Part shown: positions 1-9,156 of the stretch, one piece after another
Numbering within the stretch: position 1 is the first letter of the stretch
How the letters are laid out: the number at the start of each line of letters is the position of its first letter
NCBI GenBank assembly: GCA_001800315.1
Contig: MGVE01000014.1
Coordinates: 49,358 to 113,357, forward strand
DNA length: 64,000 nucleotides
Reading direction: 5' to 3'
DNA from: Elusimicrobia bacterium RIFOXYA2_FULL_47_53
Lineage (GTDB): Bacteria > Elusimicrobiota > Endomicrobiia > Endomicrobiales > XYA2-FULL-47-53
The notes under the pieces: generated by a model
Database searches by the model: none
What the model saw: the letters and a program-made list of their open reading frames with translations, nothing else
What the model was told of the DNA's origin: nothing
Translations under genes and position numbers: made by a program

Positions 1-556
1 TTTATCGTCGATAAACGCGCATATTTGCGATTTTAGGCCCCTATTTTTGCGTTTTGGTAATCGTATACCCCCTGTTTTTTGGTGTTTTTTTGAGTATTTT
101 GCAAGTATTAATTGCCTCCTCATGGTTTTTTTAGCAAGCCCTCCAAAATCGCAATTTCTTTCCTGCTATGCCGGTTCCAATGCCCGTATTTTACGATGGT
201 GGTTTTCTGTGGATAAGTTGCCTTGATGGTCTTTTTGGCAGTACTCAAATTCCCTGTGACTGTGGCATCCCCTGCCCTGTCCGGGCTCCAATTCCTCTCA
301 TGGTTTTTTTGGCAAGCGCTGAATTTAGGGCATTTTCTCTGATTCCTCCCGCCTTCCGGCCTCTGCTCCTTTCGTGGTCTTTTTGGGTTTGGCTGTTTTT
401 GGGGTAATTCTATCCTCATTTGTGCCGCTTTTAGGGCAAATTGGCATGTTTTATTACATTTATCGACGATAAATCAATGAATTTTTGATTTTAGGCCCCT
501 ATTTTATCTTTTTAGGGGGTTAGGTGCGGGGGTATTTCATGGTTTTTTTGAGGAAT
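1..556. repeat. Direct repeat pair with operator-like palindromes
   Basis: The palindrome TTTATCGTCGATAAA at 1-15 recurs in the opposite orientation, TTTATCGACGATAAA, at 459-473. Both are followed about 16-17 bases later by TTTTAGGCCCCTATTTT (near 31 and 491) and then by a T-rich stretch containing GGTTTTTTTGAG. Between them, T-rich copies of a motif like TGGTTTTTTTGGCAAG occur near 120, 224, 299, 372 and 538. The palindromes could be regulator sites or termini of a repeated unit. Function unknown. Confidence 0.5.
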
Positions 557-643
557 CTCCGTTTTAGTGATATTTGGTCTTAGTGTTCCTGGTTTGAAAT
601 CAGTTAAACGATGTTATCGCTGTTAGTCTGTTTTGGTTTTATG

Positions 644-690
644 AAAAGACCATCAGGCCCCAAAAGGGCCCCAGATGGTCTTTTTTTATG
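644..690 (+). terminator. Intrinsic terminator hairpin
   Basis: AAAAGACCATC and GATGGTCTTTTTTT enclose a second GC-rich stem, GGCCC with GGGCC around an AAAA-containing loop. The hairpin is symmetric, with A-tract on one side and T-tract on the other, so it could terminate transcripts in either direction. No gene in the window clearly needs it; it may serve a gene to the left of the window. Confidence 0.7.
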
Positions 691-1337
691 CCAAATTTTT
701 GACAGGATCCCGGCTTAATTTTCGCAGTAAAATCAATTTTTTGCCAACAATTTGCCAAAAAAAGTTGAACATATTTCTTTCCGAAAAAAATCCGCGCCAA
801 AAATCAAAATTAACCATCCGCTAATTTATATTTATTAAAGTAATGCTTTAAGTTGATTTGTATTTCATATATAAAATAGCGTAAAAGCAGCGCAATTTAA
901 AGTATTTTATATTAAGGTTACGGAGGTATTCATATATGATTAACTTAACATAATATAGCTTATCGGAACCATAATGTATAGGGTAAAATGACGGTTCGCG
1001 GCAGTAAATATCGCGATCCAGTTCAGTTTAATGTTATTTTGCAATTAATAAAGTCAGGTAAATTACTTTTAGTTAGAGGTTTTTGGCTGAAATTTGCCTG
1101 GTGAGAGAGCAAAAATGCGTTGTATTGCGAGTTTATATTGTACTTGAGGTTGGGTTTACTTGTCCACAAAATTTGATGAGTTTTCCACATAAATTTGCGG
1201 ATGTGTATTATTCTTAAATATATATGAAAATACAGCGCATTTTTAATATGCTTCTTTCCGGCATGCATTTTTCCGGAACATACTATCCACTGTAAAAATG
1301 TACGCTTTAATTGTTTAAAGAAATGCGTGAGATTTGG

Positions 1338-3512
1338 TCAAACAGACCAGTTTTTGAGAGTGAATTCTTTGGTAGGTTTTGGTAGTATTACAGAGCTTTC
1401 ATAGGGCCAGCGTTCCAGTTCCATCCCGTCGCGCTCAACAATGATAACAAACTCAAGAGTTTTGCTGTCATCAGTTAGTTTAAGTTTTTCAATGGGGATG
1501 GCAAGTTCCAATACCCTGCCGTAAGCCACCTTTTCAAGCTTTTCGGAGGCTCCGTTAGCGGAGAGATGAAGCCGCGGAATATCCCATTTTTTACCCAAAA
1601 CTACTTCGGCTGAGGTATTTTCAGGGTTTAAGAAGACAACCTTTATGCTGATACCGGCCTCCTGGCCGTCCTTTGTTTCATTTTTAGGATCAAATCTGAG
1701 GTAAAGGTTTTCCAGGTCAAAACCGTAGTAGAACATGTCAAGAAGCGTGTCAACCTGGTGCATTGAGCCGCCGCTGTGCCCGACTTTGTAGGAGCCGGCT
1801 GCCTGCCATTCAAAGTAGTTGGTAACCTTGCCGTCAATTACCGGGGTTATGAAATCTATCGGTTCAAGAGTCGGAGATTTATGGATAATTCCTTTTATTG
1901 ACTTATGCAGGTAGTCGGGTGTTTTTTCGCGGAGCAGCTCGTATACGCTTATCAGGTTTTGCCTGAACAGAAAATCAAAGGTTTCATCGTTATCTGAACC
2001 GTGGTCGTCTCCGTACCACCAGTTCCAGTCTGAGCCTTCGGCTATGTAAATTCTTTCCCAGGCCGCTTTGACCTCCGGAGCTTCGGCCTTATCCGGATGG
2101 TTCTGGCAGTAATTGGAAAGATAATGCCTTGTTTCCCTGAGATAGTCCCAGGCGGTATTGTCCTCGGCGTGGCCTATCCATATGGCATAGTTGGCGTTTA
2201 TCCAGGAGCCGGGCCATATCTTTTTAAGAGTTGTCTGCGGCGCGTGTTTTTCAATGAAATCGCTTACTCTGACGGTTTCAATGCCCGGGTCATTGCTCAG
2301 GGCATGGTAAAGCTTCCTTAAGAAATCCCAGCCGTCGTTTGAGTAATACTCCCAGCAGTTCTCGCCGTCTAAAATAACAGAAACCAGGGCATCTTGCGTG
2401 TTCTCCGGCATGATGTCGCGTATGTGGTGCAGTTTTTTAATAAAATCGGCAGCCGCGGCCGCTGGGTCCCATTTTTGATAAATAAAACCTATGGCATCCG
2501 AGAGCGCGTGGTCTCTGAATATCATGGCGACATTGGAACCCTGAATTTCGGCGTTGTAAGCGTGATATAACTTGTGGCGCTGGCCGTTTATTTCTTTATG
2601 GCTTAAAAAGAGAATAGATTCATCCGTGGCTATCCATTTTACGCCGGCATCAGACATCAGCGTCACCACTTCATCGGAAACAGAGCCCTCCGAGGGCCAC
2701 ATCCCATTAGGGGAGCGGCCGAAACAGCGGTTATAATATTCAACCGCTTTTTGAATCTGGGCCTTGGCGTCTTCTTTATGCTGGAAGCGTTTACGGGGCA
2801 GTTTGGCGTGAGGCATGGCGCCGGCGGCGTTATTTGTATCGCATAAAAGCGGGAGAATCGGATGGTAAAAAGGCGTTGTGGAAACCTCTATCTGCCCCGA
2901 ATCCTGCATCTGCTTGTATTTGCCCGCGATAAGGCCGCAAATTTCAAGCTGTTTGTTTATAAGAGCTGTTTTTTCCTCTTCCGTGAAATCGCGCCCTTTT
3001 GCGTAGAGGGATTTAACGAGGCTGTCTTTCTCGCGCCAGTAAGGGTCCATCCAGGACAGGTTAAACCAGACCTGCAGGTCTCTTATGTCGGCAGGCTTGA
3101 AGTATGTTTGAATCCTTCTGAGCTCGTCAACGGAGGCGTGCCTGCCTCTTTTTTCAAGGAGCTGGGCGTACCTCGGATACGGTTCAACCATAGTTTCCCA
3201 GTTGGCCATGAAAAAGTTTCGCAGTATAAAAACCCGTTCTTCTTCCGTTAGCGTTTCGGCAACCTTTAAAGTAAGGTCTAAATATCTGTCCCGGGCGATG
3301 CCCTGGGAATATTCTGAAAGCTGGGCCAGAAGCGAAGGCACAAGGTTAAAATTTGCTTTTATGGCAGGGAATTCTTCAAGGATGGCGACGGTATCGTAAT
3401 AATCTTTTGTGGCGTGCAGGCGCACCCAGGGCAGTTCGTAAACGCCTGTTGAAGGGTTTTTGTACATCGGCTGGTGCTGGTGCCACAGAAAAGCCAGGTG
3501 TATTTTTTTCAT
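1338..3512 (-). CDS. Glycoside hydrolase family 57 protein (alpha-amylase / 4-alpha-glucanotransferase type)
   Basis: About 724 residues. The N-terminus carries the GH57 signature LAFLWHQHQPMY. GMWPSE holds the expected catalytic nucleophile Glu near residue 275, and VILDGEN holds the acid/base Asp near 382. GH57 enzymes hydrolyse or transfer alpha-1,4-glucan chains. No signal peptide is visible, so it probably acts on cytoplasmic maltodextrin or glycogen. I chose the ATG at 3512, which sits one base after the stop of the barrel-protein gene upstream. A longer in-frame extension to 3626 would overlap that gene and lacks family sequence. No clear ribosome site precedes the ATG, so translation is probably coupled. 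The exact substrate cannot be told from sequence. Confidence 0.93.
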   Translation of the reverse strand: MKKIHLAFLWHQHQPMYKNPSTGVYELPWVRLHATKDYYDTVAILEEFPAIKANFNLVPSLLAQLSEYSQGIARDRYLDLTLKVAETLTEEERVFILRNFFMANWETMVEPYPRYAQLLEKRGRHASVDELRRIQTYFKPADIRDLQVWFNLSWMDPYWREKDSLVKSLYAKGRDFTEEEKTALINKQLEICGLIAGKYKQMQDSGQIEVSTTPFYHPILPLLCDTNNAAGAMPHAKLPRKRFQHKEDAKAQIQKAVEYYNRCFGRSPNGMWPSEGSVSDEVVTLMSDAGVKWIATDESILFLSHKEINGQRHKLYHAYNAEIQGSNVAMIFRDHALSDAIGFIYQKWDPAAAAADFIKKLHHIRDIMPENTQDALVSVILDGENCWEYYSNDGWDFLRKLYHALSNDPGIETVRVSDFIEKHAPQTTLKKIWPGSWINANYAIWIGHAEDNTAWDYLRETRHYLSNYCQNHPDKAEAPEVKAAWERIYIAEGSDWNWWYGDDHGSDNDETFDFLFRQNLISVYELLREKTPDYLHKSIKGIIHKSPTLEPIDFITPVIDGKVTNYFEWQAAGSYKVGHSGGSMHQVDTLLDMFYYGFDLENLYLRFDPKNETKDGQEAGISIKVVFLNPENTSAEVVLGKKWDIPRLHLSANGASEKLEKVAYGRVLELAIPIEKLKLTDDSKTLEFVIIVERDGMELERWPYESSVILPKPTKEFTLKNWSV

Positions 3513-3513
3513 A

Positions 3514-4845
3514 TTAAAATTTTGTGGATACTTCCAGCTGATATCTGCTCGCGGGGTTGCTTTTAGGCCAGAAGATGGCGAAATTCGGCGGGGTATAGCG
3601 GGCATAAGAAAATTTAAATTCGGCAAACTTTGAATGGATATATTTAGCGCTCAAGTCCATTTCAACACCCATGGCATATTCCGCGCCGAAAATGCGTTCA
3701 AACCCGGAGGCTGTAGGCGCTCCGCGCGGCCCCTGGGAAGCGGAATAAAGGTAGTATGTCACATCAAAGGTCCACGCGTAGAGCGGAGAAAAAGCGGCTC
3801 CGACACTAAGCGTGTTTATGCCGGAGTAGTTTTCGGGAACCTCAAAAAACATTCCCATCGGCGTCGCGGCGCAGAGCTCGCCGTACCCGAATTTTTCCAG
3901 GCCGTCGCTGCGCCGCATAAGAGTCGGTGTGAAAGATTCATCCGTGTCATCCAGAGAAAGCGTGTTGTCATCTCCAGTTGAGCATTGAAAGAGGGCGCGC
4001 GCCACAACCTTGCCGAGTTTTGTGTTTTCGCCGACAAGTTCACCCTGCAGGATATAACCGAGGCCGTCCAGCGCAACCTTTGTCCTGTCGGGTTTTAAAA
4101 TATAACCCTGCTGTTTGGCTATTTCAACATGGTAATTGGCGAACTTTTCCCGCCTTCCCACCCTGAAGTCATAGTATTGTTTTACAATATCTCTTGTGTC
4201 GGCCTCAAGAAGGCCCTGCCTGTATTTAGACCCGGAAAAATCCCGGTCCTCAAAATAGCCCGCTTCCCACAGCAGTTTGCTCCAGGTAAGGCCCGCAACA
4301 GCTCCGTAAATGTCATGGTCAGAGTCTGGTTTATAAGCCTCGCTTATTTTAGCGGTAAATACTTCGGCCTCCCATGGGATGGGTTTTTCAAGCCTTCCAA
4401 GGAGCCTTAAGGCCATAAAACCATTGCCGTTGTTTCCTATGATAAAACCGTCGCCGTATTGCAGGTTCTGCTTGCCGGCGTAAATATCAATAGGAGCGTC
4501 CCCGAGATTGGAAATTTTCAAATAGGCACTGTCAACAAAAGGCGTGAAATTTGTGGCGGGGTAAGCCGGGACATCCAGAATAGTGTATGTTGAGCCCGCG
4601 ACGCCAAGAGCCGAAAGGCTCGCGGCAATCTCCACGCCGGGAGCGAAATTACCCTTAACGGAAAGCTTTAAGTTCTGGGAATAGTAATTGACCGCGTCCG
4701 TAGATGTTGTGGCGTCAAAATCGTTGTTGGCAAAGCTGATTCCCCTCAAGCGGTATTCCGTGTCTATACTGAGCGAAGCGGCCACCAAGGGCGCGCCGGC
4801 TGAGATCAGCATAAATAGTGCAAGAAGAGTATTTTTTATCCGCAT
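3514..4845 (-). CDS. Porin-like outer-membrane beta-barrel protein
   Basis: 443 residues. It starts with a clear signal peptide (basic start, hydrophobic core LLALFMLISAGAPL, cleavage near VAA-S). The rest is alternating polar and aromatic beta-strand sequence ending in Phe (EVSTKF), as in outer-membrane barrels. Segments such as YAGKQNLQYGDGFIIG recall alginate-export or carbohydrate porins, but I cannot assign a family. It sits between another barrel protein and the GH57 enzyme in one operon. A role in glucan or oligosaccharide uptake is therefore plausible but is inference. Confidence 0.8.
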   Translation of the reverse strand: MRIKNTLLALFMLISAGAPLVAASLSIDTEYRLRGISFANNDFDATTSTDAVNYYSQNLKLSVKGNFAPGVEIAASLSALGVAGSTYTILDVPAYPATNFTPFVDSAYLKISNLGDAPIDIYAGKQNLQYGDGFIIGNNGNGFMALRLLGRLEKPIPWEAEVFTAKISEAYKPDSDHDIYGAVAGLTWSKLLWEAGYFEDRDFSGSKYRQGLLEADTRDIVKQYYDFRVGRREKFANYHVEIAKQQGYILKPDRTKVALDGLGYILQGELVGENTKLGKVVARALFQCSTGDDNTLSLDDTDESFTPTLMRRSDGLEKFGYGELCAATPMGMFFEVPENYSGINTLSVGAAFSPLYAWTFDVTYYLYSASQGPRGAPTASGFERIFGAEYAMGVEMDLSAKYIHSKFAEFKFSYARYTPPNFAIFWPKSNPASRYQLEVSTKF

Positions 4846-4864
4846 AGTTTTTTGGCCGTTGTTT

Positions 4865-5425
4865 TTACTGGTAATAATATCTTATGCCGACGCTTGAGAG
4901 CCAGTGGCCGATTGTGCCGAACAATTTCGTGGAGCTGTTGTAGCCGACGCCGAATTCGGCGCCAAACCCGAGGTTGGGCAGGCCGCTTAAGAAAAATTCA
5001 ATGCCTAGGCCTCCGCCGACAGTCAAGGCCGTTTCGCTTTTGTCTTCCGTTGTTGTGGTAATGCCCGAAGCTGTAACGGCGGTGCTGGTTACCTTCGTCG
5101 TAGTGTTTTCCATCCCGATAAGGCCCAAGGCGTAGAAATTGAGGTTTTGTTCTTTCTTTATTACCGAAATGAATTTGCCGCCCAAGTCAAAAATTTTGTT
5201 GTCGCCAAAAGCGAAACCAAGAAAGCCTTCAGCGGCCATGTCTTCCGAAAGCCAGTAGCGAAGCGCCAGCGACTGCATCCCCGCGTTTGAAAGCTGAGAA
5301 TCAAAACCTATGCCGATTCTTGCGGGTGACTTGGGTTGATATGGTTGTCTTTTGGGTGCGTTAGCGGCGAAAGAAACGCCGGCCAATAAGGCGGTTGTAA
5401 CGGTTATTAGTATCAGCTTTCTCAC
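4865..5425 (-). CDS. Outer-membrane beta-barrel protein (OmpW/OprF-like size)
   Basis: About 186 residues with signal peptide (V/M)RKLILITVTTALLAGVSFA. The mature part is Gly-rich beta strand ending GIRYYYQ. I start it at the GTG at 5425, because GGAGG at 5431-5435 lies five bases upstream. The ATG at 5437 would place that ribosome site inside the gene and put four acidic or polar residues before the signal peptide. It is the first gene of a three-gene operon with the porin-like protein and GH57. Family not recognised beyond small barrel. Confidence 0.8.
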   Translation of the reverse strand: MRKLILITVTTALLAGVSFAANAPKRQPYQPKSPARIGIGFDSQLSNAGMQSLALRYWLSEDMAAEGFLGFAFGDNKIFDLGGKFISVIKKEQNLNFYALGLIGMENTTTKVTSTAVTASGITTTTEDKSETALTVGGGLGIEFFLSGLPNLGFGAEFGVGYNSSTKLFGTIGHWLSSVGIRYYYQ

Positions 5426-5465
5426 GGTATCCTCCATCCTAAATTGATTCGTGCAATTTTAAGTG

Positions 5466-5494
5466 ATTATAACAGAATTGAATGCAAAAATCAA
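5466..5494 (-). promoter_or_regulatory. Sigma-70-type promoter of the barrel-porin-GH57 operon
   Basis: On the minus strand TTGATT (5489-5494) is followed by a 17-base spacer and TATAAT (5466-5471). A TG dinucleotide ahead of the -10 gives an extended -10. Transcription would begin about 35 bases upstream of the GTG start at 5425. Confidence 0.75.
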
Positions 5495-6162
5495 TCAAAG
5501 ATCAGCTCCCTAATTCTCAGGCAGCGCCCGATGCCTGACGGTGAATATTTCACCGATTAAGTTATAAGTGAACGGAGGACTTCTTTGTGTCGTCATACCA
5601 GCGGACAGACTGTGTCGTAATGTCATCCTGAGCGTTAGCGAAGGATCGCGAAGTTATTGTTACCGTCGAGATGCTTCACTGCGTTCAGCATGACAACAGC
5701 TCAAAGCCCTCGTTTATGGCAGTTGCCACACAGTCTGGGAAGCTGGTATCCAGCGGTTTTTCTGGATCCCTGTGTGTGCTCACATCTCGCCCCGTTGCAA
5801 GCTTGTGCGGCTTATTCGCCGCACGCTGTCATTCCGGAATTGTTCAGTCCCGCGGCAAAAAATCACCCGTCTTTGGACGGGTGAAAAATGCTTCGCATTC
5901 GCCTGGGAGGCCGGCTGATTTTATTCAAAGCATTGGGCCGCCACTCCGGAATACAGGACAATGGCATTTTGTTTATGACTCAAAGTAGTGGATCCCAGAC
6001 TACTGCCTCTGGGATGACGGGACCGTCTTTGCCTGCCCGCCGAAGATTCAGTGGTGGGAAGCAATCTCGTCATTTCTGACGGAACAGCAAGATTGCTTCT
6101 CTCCCTGCGGGAGATCGCAATGACAGAGCGTTTTTAGGTGGGACATGCGGGGTTCTTAATAA
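5495..6162. repeat. Interspersed palindromic repeat cluster 1
   Basis: Non-coding stretch made of several repeat families found elsewhere in the window. There is a TGCCTGACGGTGAA motif near 5530 and a truncated GTCATACCAGCGG unit near 5594. A GTCATCCTGAGCG/TTCAGCATGAC palindromic block lies near 5620-5695 and recurs inverted near 13100-13190. A roughly 125-nt block at 5828-5952, containing CACCCGTCTTTGGACGGGTG, recurs near 21574, 37104 and 52439. A CTCCCTGCGGGAG hairpin lies near 6100. The 29-nt unit seen as an array at 37287 appears once, inverted, near 6032. No gene seen. Confidence 0.8.
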
Positions 6163-6206
6163 AAGAAAAAAGCCCGTGTACCTCATCGGCACACGGGCTT
6201 TTTCTT
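6163..6206 (-). terminator. Intrinsic terminator of the large barrel-protein gene
   Basis: The stem GCCCGTGT / ACACGGGC at about 6171-6199 is flanked by A-rich and T-rich tracts. Read on the minus strand, it ends in a long T-run just after the stop of the gene at 6226. Confidence 0.85.
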
Positions 6207-6225
6207 AATCTTTTAAGTATTCCGC

Positions 6226-8292
6226 TTAGAAGTGGAATACAGCCTGTAGCGAAAGGCTTCTGTATGTATCAAGGTCAAATATGGTCTGCTCTCTGGTAGC
6301 CGCGCCCACATTCGCCGGTGTGTCAAGAACGGCATTTGCCGCCACCGAAAGGCTCTTGGACACATTCCACTGTATACCATAGGTATAAAGCGTTGTGTGT
6401 GTTTCAGCGTAAGTCACTGAATCATTTGAGCTCGGCTGTGTGTCGGCATAAGTTGAAGGAGTTACGACAGCCGCTCCGGCCGGAGAAACGCTTGTTATCG
6501 TTCTGGCGGATTTGGTCACATTCTTCGTGACTGTCTTTGTTTTTGCCATTGAGTAAGATGTGCCGGCTCTGAAAAGCCATTTATCTTTGTAGAGAGGTAT
6601 TTCCACGCCAACAGGCACTGTGTAGGTGACGGTCTGAGTCTCAGTTTTGGAAGCAATTTCGCCTTCCATAGTCTGGGACCATGAACCTTCGCCGAAGCCT
6701 ACATCAGTTCCGAATCCATCTCCGCCGACGGGGCCGGGTTTGTTGCCAATGCCCACTGTGCCGGCGTTGTTTGCCGCGTTGCCGTCATCATAGACATAGC
6801 TGGTGGATGTGTTGAATTTCATTTTTGTGGCATCAGTCAGGGCAGTGTTTGTCTGAATAAAACCGCCAAGAGCAAGCTTGACATTTTCAAGCGCTTTGAA
6901 CTCAATCTTCGCGCCGAGGTCAAGGTTTGTATTGGTGACATTGCCTTCAGTTGTTATTGTTTCGTTGTATTCTTTTGTCCAGGTTCTGACTTCAGTAGTC
7001 ACGGCCGGATTAACCGTTCTTGTATTGACATAATGACGGCTGGTCTGGCTGGCATCAAGCGGCTGGTTCACTGAGTCGTAGTGAACGACACCGGTGACAT
7101 TAACTTTTTCCAGCTTGTAGGCGCCTTCAAGGTCAACCATGGGGCCCATGCCCGAACGGGTGTCCTTGAAGTCTGTTGTGGCTTTGCTGGCGGCAAGCAA
7201 ATTGTATACGCCGTTCGCGGCAGCAGCAATATTGGCGGCTGAAGGAGCGGTAGCATAGTCAAATTTGCTTCTGTTTACTATGGATGTGGCGTAATCATAA
7301 TACTGAGTGAGAACTGCAGCCGCGTTGTTGTATCCCTGGTCGTCTTTTGCGGCAACTGTTATAGCATTTTTCTCAAGTGTTCCCTGAGCAGCTCCGGTGA
7401 TGTCAACAAGGCCGCCGGGGTTGATTGAAGTCCGGTATCTGGCGCCAAGGCCTACGGTGACCAGGAGTTCGTCCATCACGGGGTATCTGCCCTGAATTTT
7501 AAGATCCGTGGTAGCTGTTGAAGCTAAATCAACGCTGTTGTCGTCATACGCAATGTTGACCGTGTCGCCTTCACGGGCGCTTCCGGGCATACCTGCGTCT
7601 GTCGCTCCCTGATCCATAAGGTAACGGTCGGTGTAGGTCTTTGTGCCGCCGGTGGTAAGGATACTGGAGTTTGTTATGCGTGAAAGCCCGAAGCCGAGGT
7701 CAAGCCCCCTAACTATAAGGTCTTTTTTGGCTATTCCGGCGTTCCACTGAGTGTTTGTGGTGTTGGTCCAGTATTTAACATCGGTGTTCTCTGTCTTAAC
7801 ATCTTTTTTAGCGGTTTCAGTCGCTACGAAGGCGGTAAAGGTTTCACTTAGTATTTTGCCTTCTGAATCATTTCCGGCTACGCCGTCAAGGTTGTAGGTG
7901 GTTGATTTTCCGCCGTAATTCTGGAAAACAACTCCGACTTTGGAACCTTCAATCCCGAAATTGCCGAGAAGGTCGCCTGTGACGCCGATGAGCAGCGGGC
8001 TTAAGTTCGCGTTGCCCACATTGGAACCCCATTTAAGAGCTGTGGGATAGGTTGCATTTGAAGCAGCATAGTTTCTTGCGTTTGACCAGTTTGTGTAAAG
8101 GTTGTTGCCTGCGAAATCAATTAATTCAACGGGATAAATGCTAAGGATGTCAAGTTCGTTGTAGAACATGCCACCGGTTGCATTGTTCTGGTAGGAACCC
8201 AGGTTGTTTTGCGCGCTTGAGAGCGGAACATAGGCATATGAGTTTCCGGCTACAAACGCGAGAAGCGTGAACAGAGCTATTAGTTTCCTCAT
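6226..8292 (-). CDS. Large outer-membrane beta-barrel protein, function unknown
   Basis: 688 residues. Signal peptide MRKLIALFTLLAFVAGNSYA precedes a long Thr/Asn/Ser-rich sequence with repeated beta-strand patterns, ending LSLQAVFHF with a C-terminal Phe typical of barrel proteins. I recognise no catalytic motif or named family. AGGAGGAAGATAC gives a strong ribosome site at the chosen ATG. It is monocistronic by layout, with a consensus promoter about 110 bases upstream and its own terminator. This suggests an abundant envelope protein, as inference. Confidence 0.82.
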   Translation of the reverse strand: MRKLIALFTLLAFVAGNSYAYVPLSSAQNNLGSYQNNATGGMFYNELDILSIYPVELIDFAGNNLYTNWSNARNYAASNATYPTALKWGSNVGNANLSPLLIGVTGDLLGNFGIEGSKVGVVFQNYGGKSTTYNLDGVAGNDSEGKILSETFTAFVATETAKKDVKTENTDVKYWTNTTNTQWNAGIAKKDLIVRGLDLGFGLSRITNSSILTTGGTKTYTDRYLMDQGATDAGMPGSAREGDTVNIAYDDNSVDLASTATTDLKIQGRYPVMDELLVTVGLGARYRTSINPGGLVDITGAAQGTLEKNAITVAAKDDQGYNNAAAVLTQYYDYATSIVNRSKFDYATAPSAANIAAAANGVYNLLAASKATTDFKDTRSGMGPMVDLEGAYKLEKVNVTGVVHYDSVNQPLDASQTSRHYVNTRTVNPAVTTEVRTWTKEYNETITTEGNVTNTNLDLGAKIEFKALENVKLALGGFIQTNTALTDATKMKFNTSTSYVYDDGNAANNAGTVGIGNKPGPVGGDGFGTDVGFGEGSWSQTMEGEIASKTETQTVTYTVPVGVEIPLYKDKWLFRAGTSYSMAKTKTVTKNVTKSARTITSVSPAGAAVVTPSTYADTQPSSNDSVTYAETHTTLYTYGIQWNVSKSLSVAANAVLDTPANVGAATREQTIFDLDTYRSLSLQAVFHF

Positions 8293-8407
8293 GTATCTTC
8301 CTCCTGTTAGAATTGATGCTGCAAACTAGTCTTTTTTTGAGCAATGCTGCCTGCTGATGCATCCCTCCTTTCTCTAAAGAGTAAAATTGCTGACGACTTA
8401 TGGGTTA

Positions 8408-8436
8408 ATTCTATGAAATTAAATTTTTGTTGTCAA
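8408..8436 (-). promoter_or_regulatory. Consensus promoter for the large barrel-protein gene
   Basis: On the minus strand TTGACA (8431-8436), a 17-base spacer and TAGAAT (8408-8413) form a near-perfect sigma-70 promoter. The leader is about 110 bases. It contains AAGGAGGG directly abutting an ATG at 8362 (spacing too short for efficient initiation) and then the real AGGAGG before 8292. Confidence 0.8.
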
Positions 8437-8476
8437 CACTTGAAAAAAAATAAAGTACCGTTAAAAAACAATGAGT

Positions 8477-9154
8477 TTACTTATCGGAAGAACCGGCTGA
8501 TTTTGAAAGGATAATAAGCCTTTCCTGGGCTCTTACGGCCCACTGGGTGGCGGGGTAGAGCGAGGCTATTTTTTCGTAGGAGGCCCTGGCCTCGTCGGGC
8601 GAGTTGGTGAGTTCATAGACCCGCGCAAGGGACTCAATTATTTTTGGCGCGATGAAATTGTCCGGGAATCTCGCGATAAAAGAATTGTAAGTCGCTATGG
8701 CCTGCTGGTATTTGCCGGCATCTTCCTGAGCCGAACCTAAAGCCGAGATGACCATGGGCATCAGCTCTTTCGGTTTTTCCCTTTCCGCCACAGGCAGCAG
8801 AATCTGTTCGGCTTCTTCAAATTTTTTCTGGGAGGAAAGATATTCGGATTTTATCAGCCTGGCCTGTACCGAGGACGGAGTTCTCTGGTACTGGTTAATA
8901 ACTTCGCTGATAAGTTTGTCCCCCTGTTCCGCCTGCCCCTGATACAAAAGGCTCTGGCCGAAAGCAAGCTTTTCGCCGGCCCTCGCGTTAAGCGTGTAAA
9001 ACCGCGTGAAGAAAAAAATAACAAAAATTATAATTCCGGCGGCAGAGCCGGCGATGCTTAAGAAAAGCGTCCTGTTGGCTTTAATCCACTCCGCTGAGTT
9101 AAGCGCGAAGTCTGTAAGAGCGTCTTTCCTGATCTGTTTAGAAAACTCTGACAT
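8477..9154 (-). CDS. Membrane-anchored tetratricopeptide-repeat protein (YfgM/BamD-like architecture)
   Basis: 225 residues. A short cytoplasmic N-terminus is followed by one membrane helix near residues 31-52 (LFLSIAGSAAGIIIFVIFFF). Then come TPR-like helices with repeats such as EEAEQILLPVAERE and YQQAIATYNSFIARFPDNF. The layout resembles periplasmic TPR proteins that assist envelope biogenesis, but I cannot name a partner. AAGGAG lies eleven bases upstream of the ATG. It follows the PHP gene by two bases and is probably co-transcribed with it. Confidence 0.82.
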   Translation of the reverse strand: MSEFSKQIRKDALTDFALNSAEWIKANRTLFLSIAGSAAGIIIFVIFFFTRFYTLNARAGEKLAFGQSLLYQGQAEQGDKLISEVINQYQRTPSSVQARLIKSEYLSSQKKFEEAEQILLPVAEREKPKELMPMVISALGSAQEDAGKYQQAIATYNSFIARFPDNFIAPKIIESLARVYELTNSPDEARASYEKIASLYPATQWAVRAQERLIILSKSAGSSDK

Positions 9155-9156
9155 TA

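Larger units (their letters stand above)
1..1337. other. Gene-poor left-edge region
   Basis: No open reading frame here has convincing coding character. The two short frames at 120-419 and 1023-1268 have low-complexity or AT-driven composition and no usable ribosome site. The first 560 bases are T-rich with degenerate repeats, 644-690 is a terminator hairpin, and 700-1337 is AT-rich. The only translation-like signal is GGAGG at 922-926, nine bases before an ATG at 936 that opens a five-codon frame (MINLT, stop). This could be a leader peptide or chance. Confidence 0.6.

Noticed and set aside
120..419. 99-codon minus-strand frame
   Set aside because: Low-complexity Lys/Arg/Pro-rich translation of degenerate T-rich repeats; no ribosome site or recognisable family.
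1023..1268. 81-codon minus-strand frame
   Set aside because: AT-rich, no ribosome site, no recognisable pattern; length is compatible with chance.
3513..3626. 38-residue N-terminal extension of the GH57 enzyme
   Set aside because: It lies inside the preceding barrel-protein gene in another frame and precedes the conserved family start LAFLWHQHQP.
8150..8362. 70-codon gene upstream of and overlapping the large barrel-protein gene
   Set aside because: The ribosome site touches the ATG and the C-terminal half is an out-of-frame reading of the signal-peptide region. It is kept only as a leader observation.
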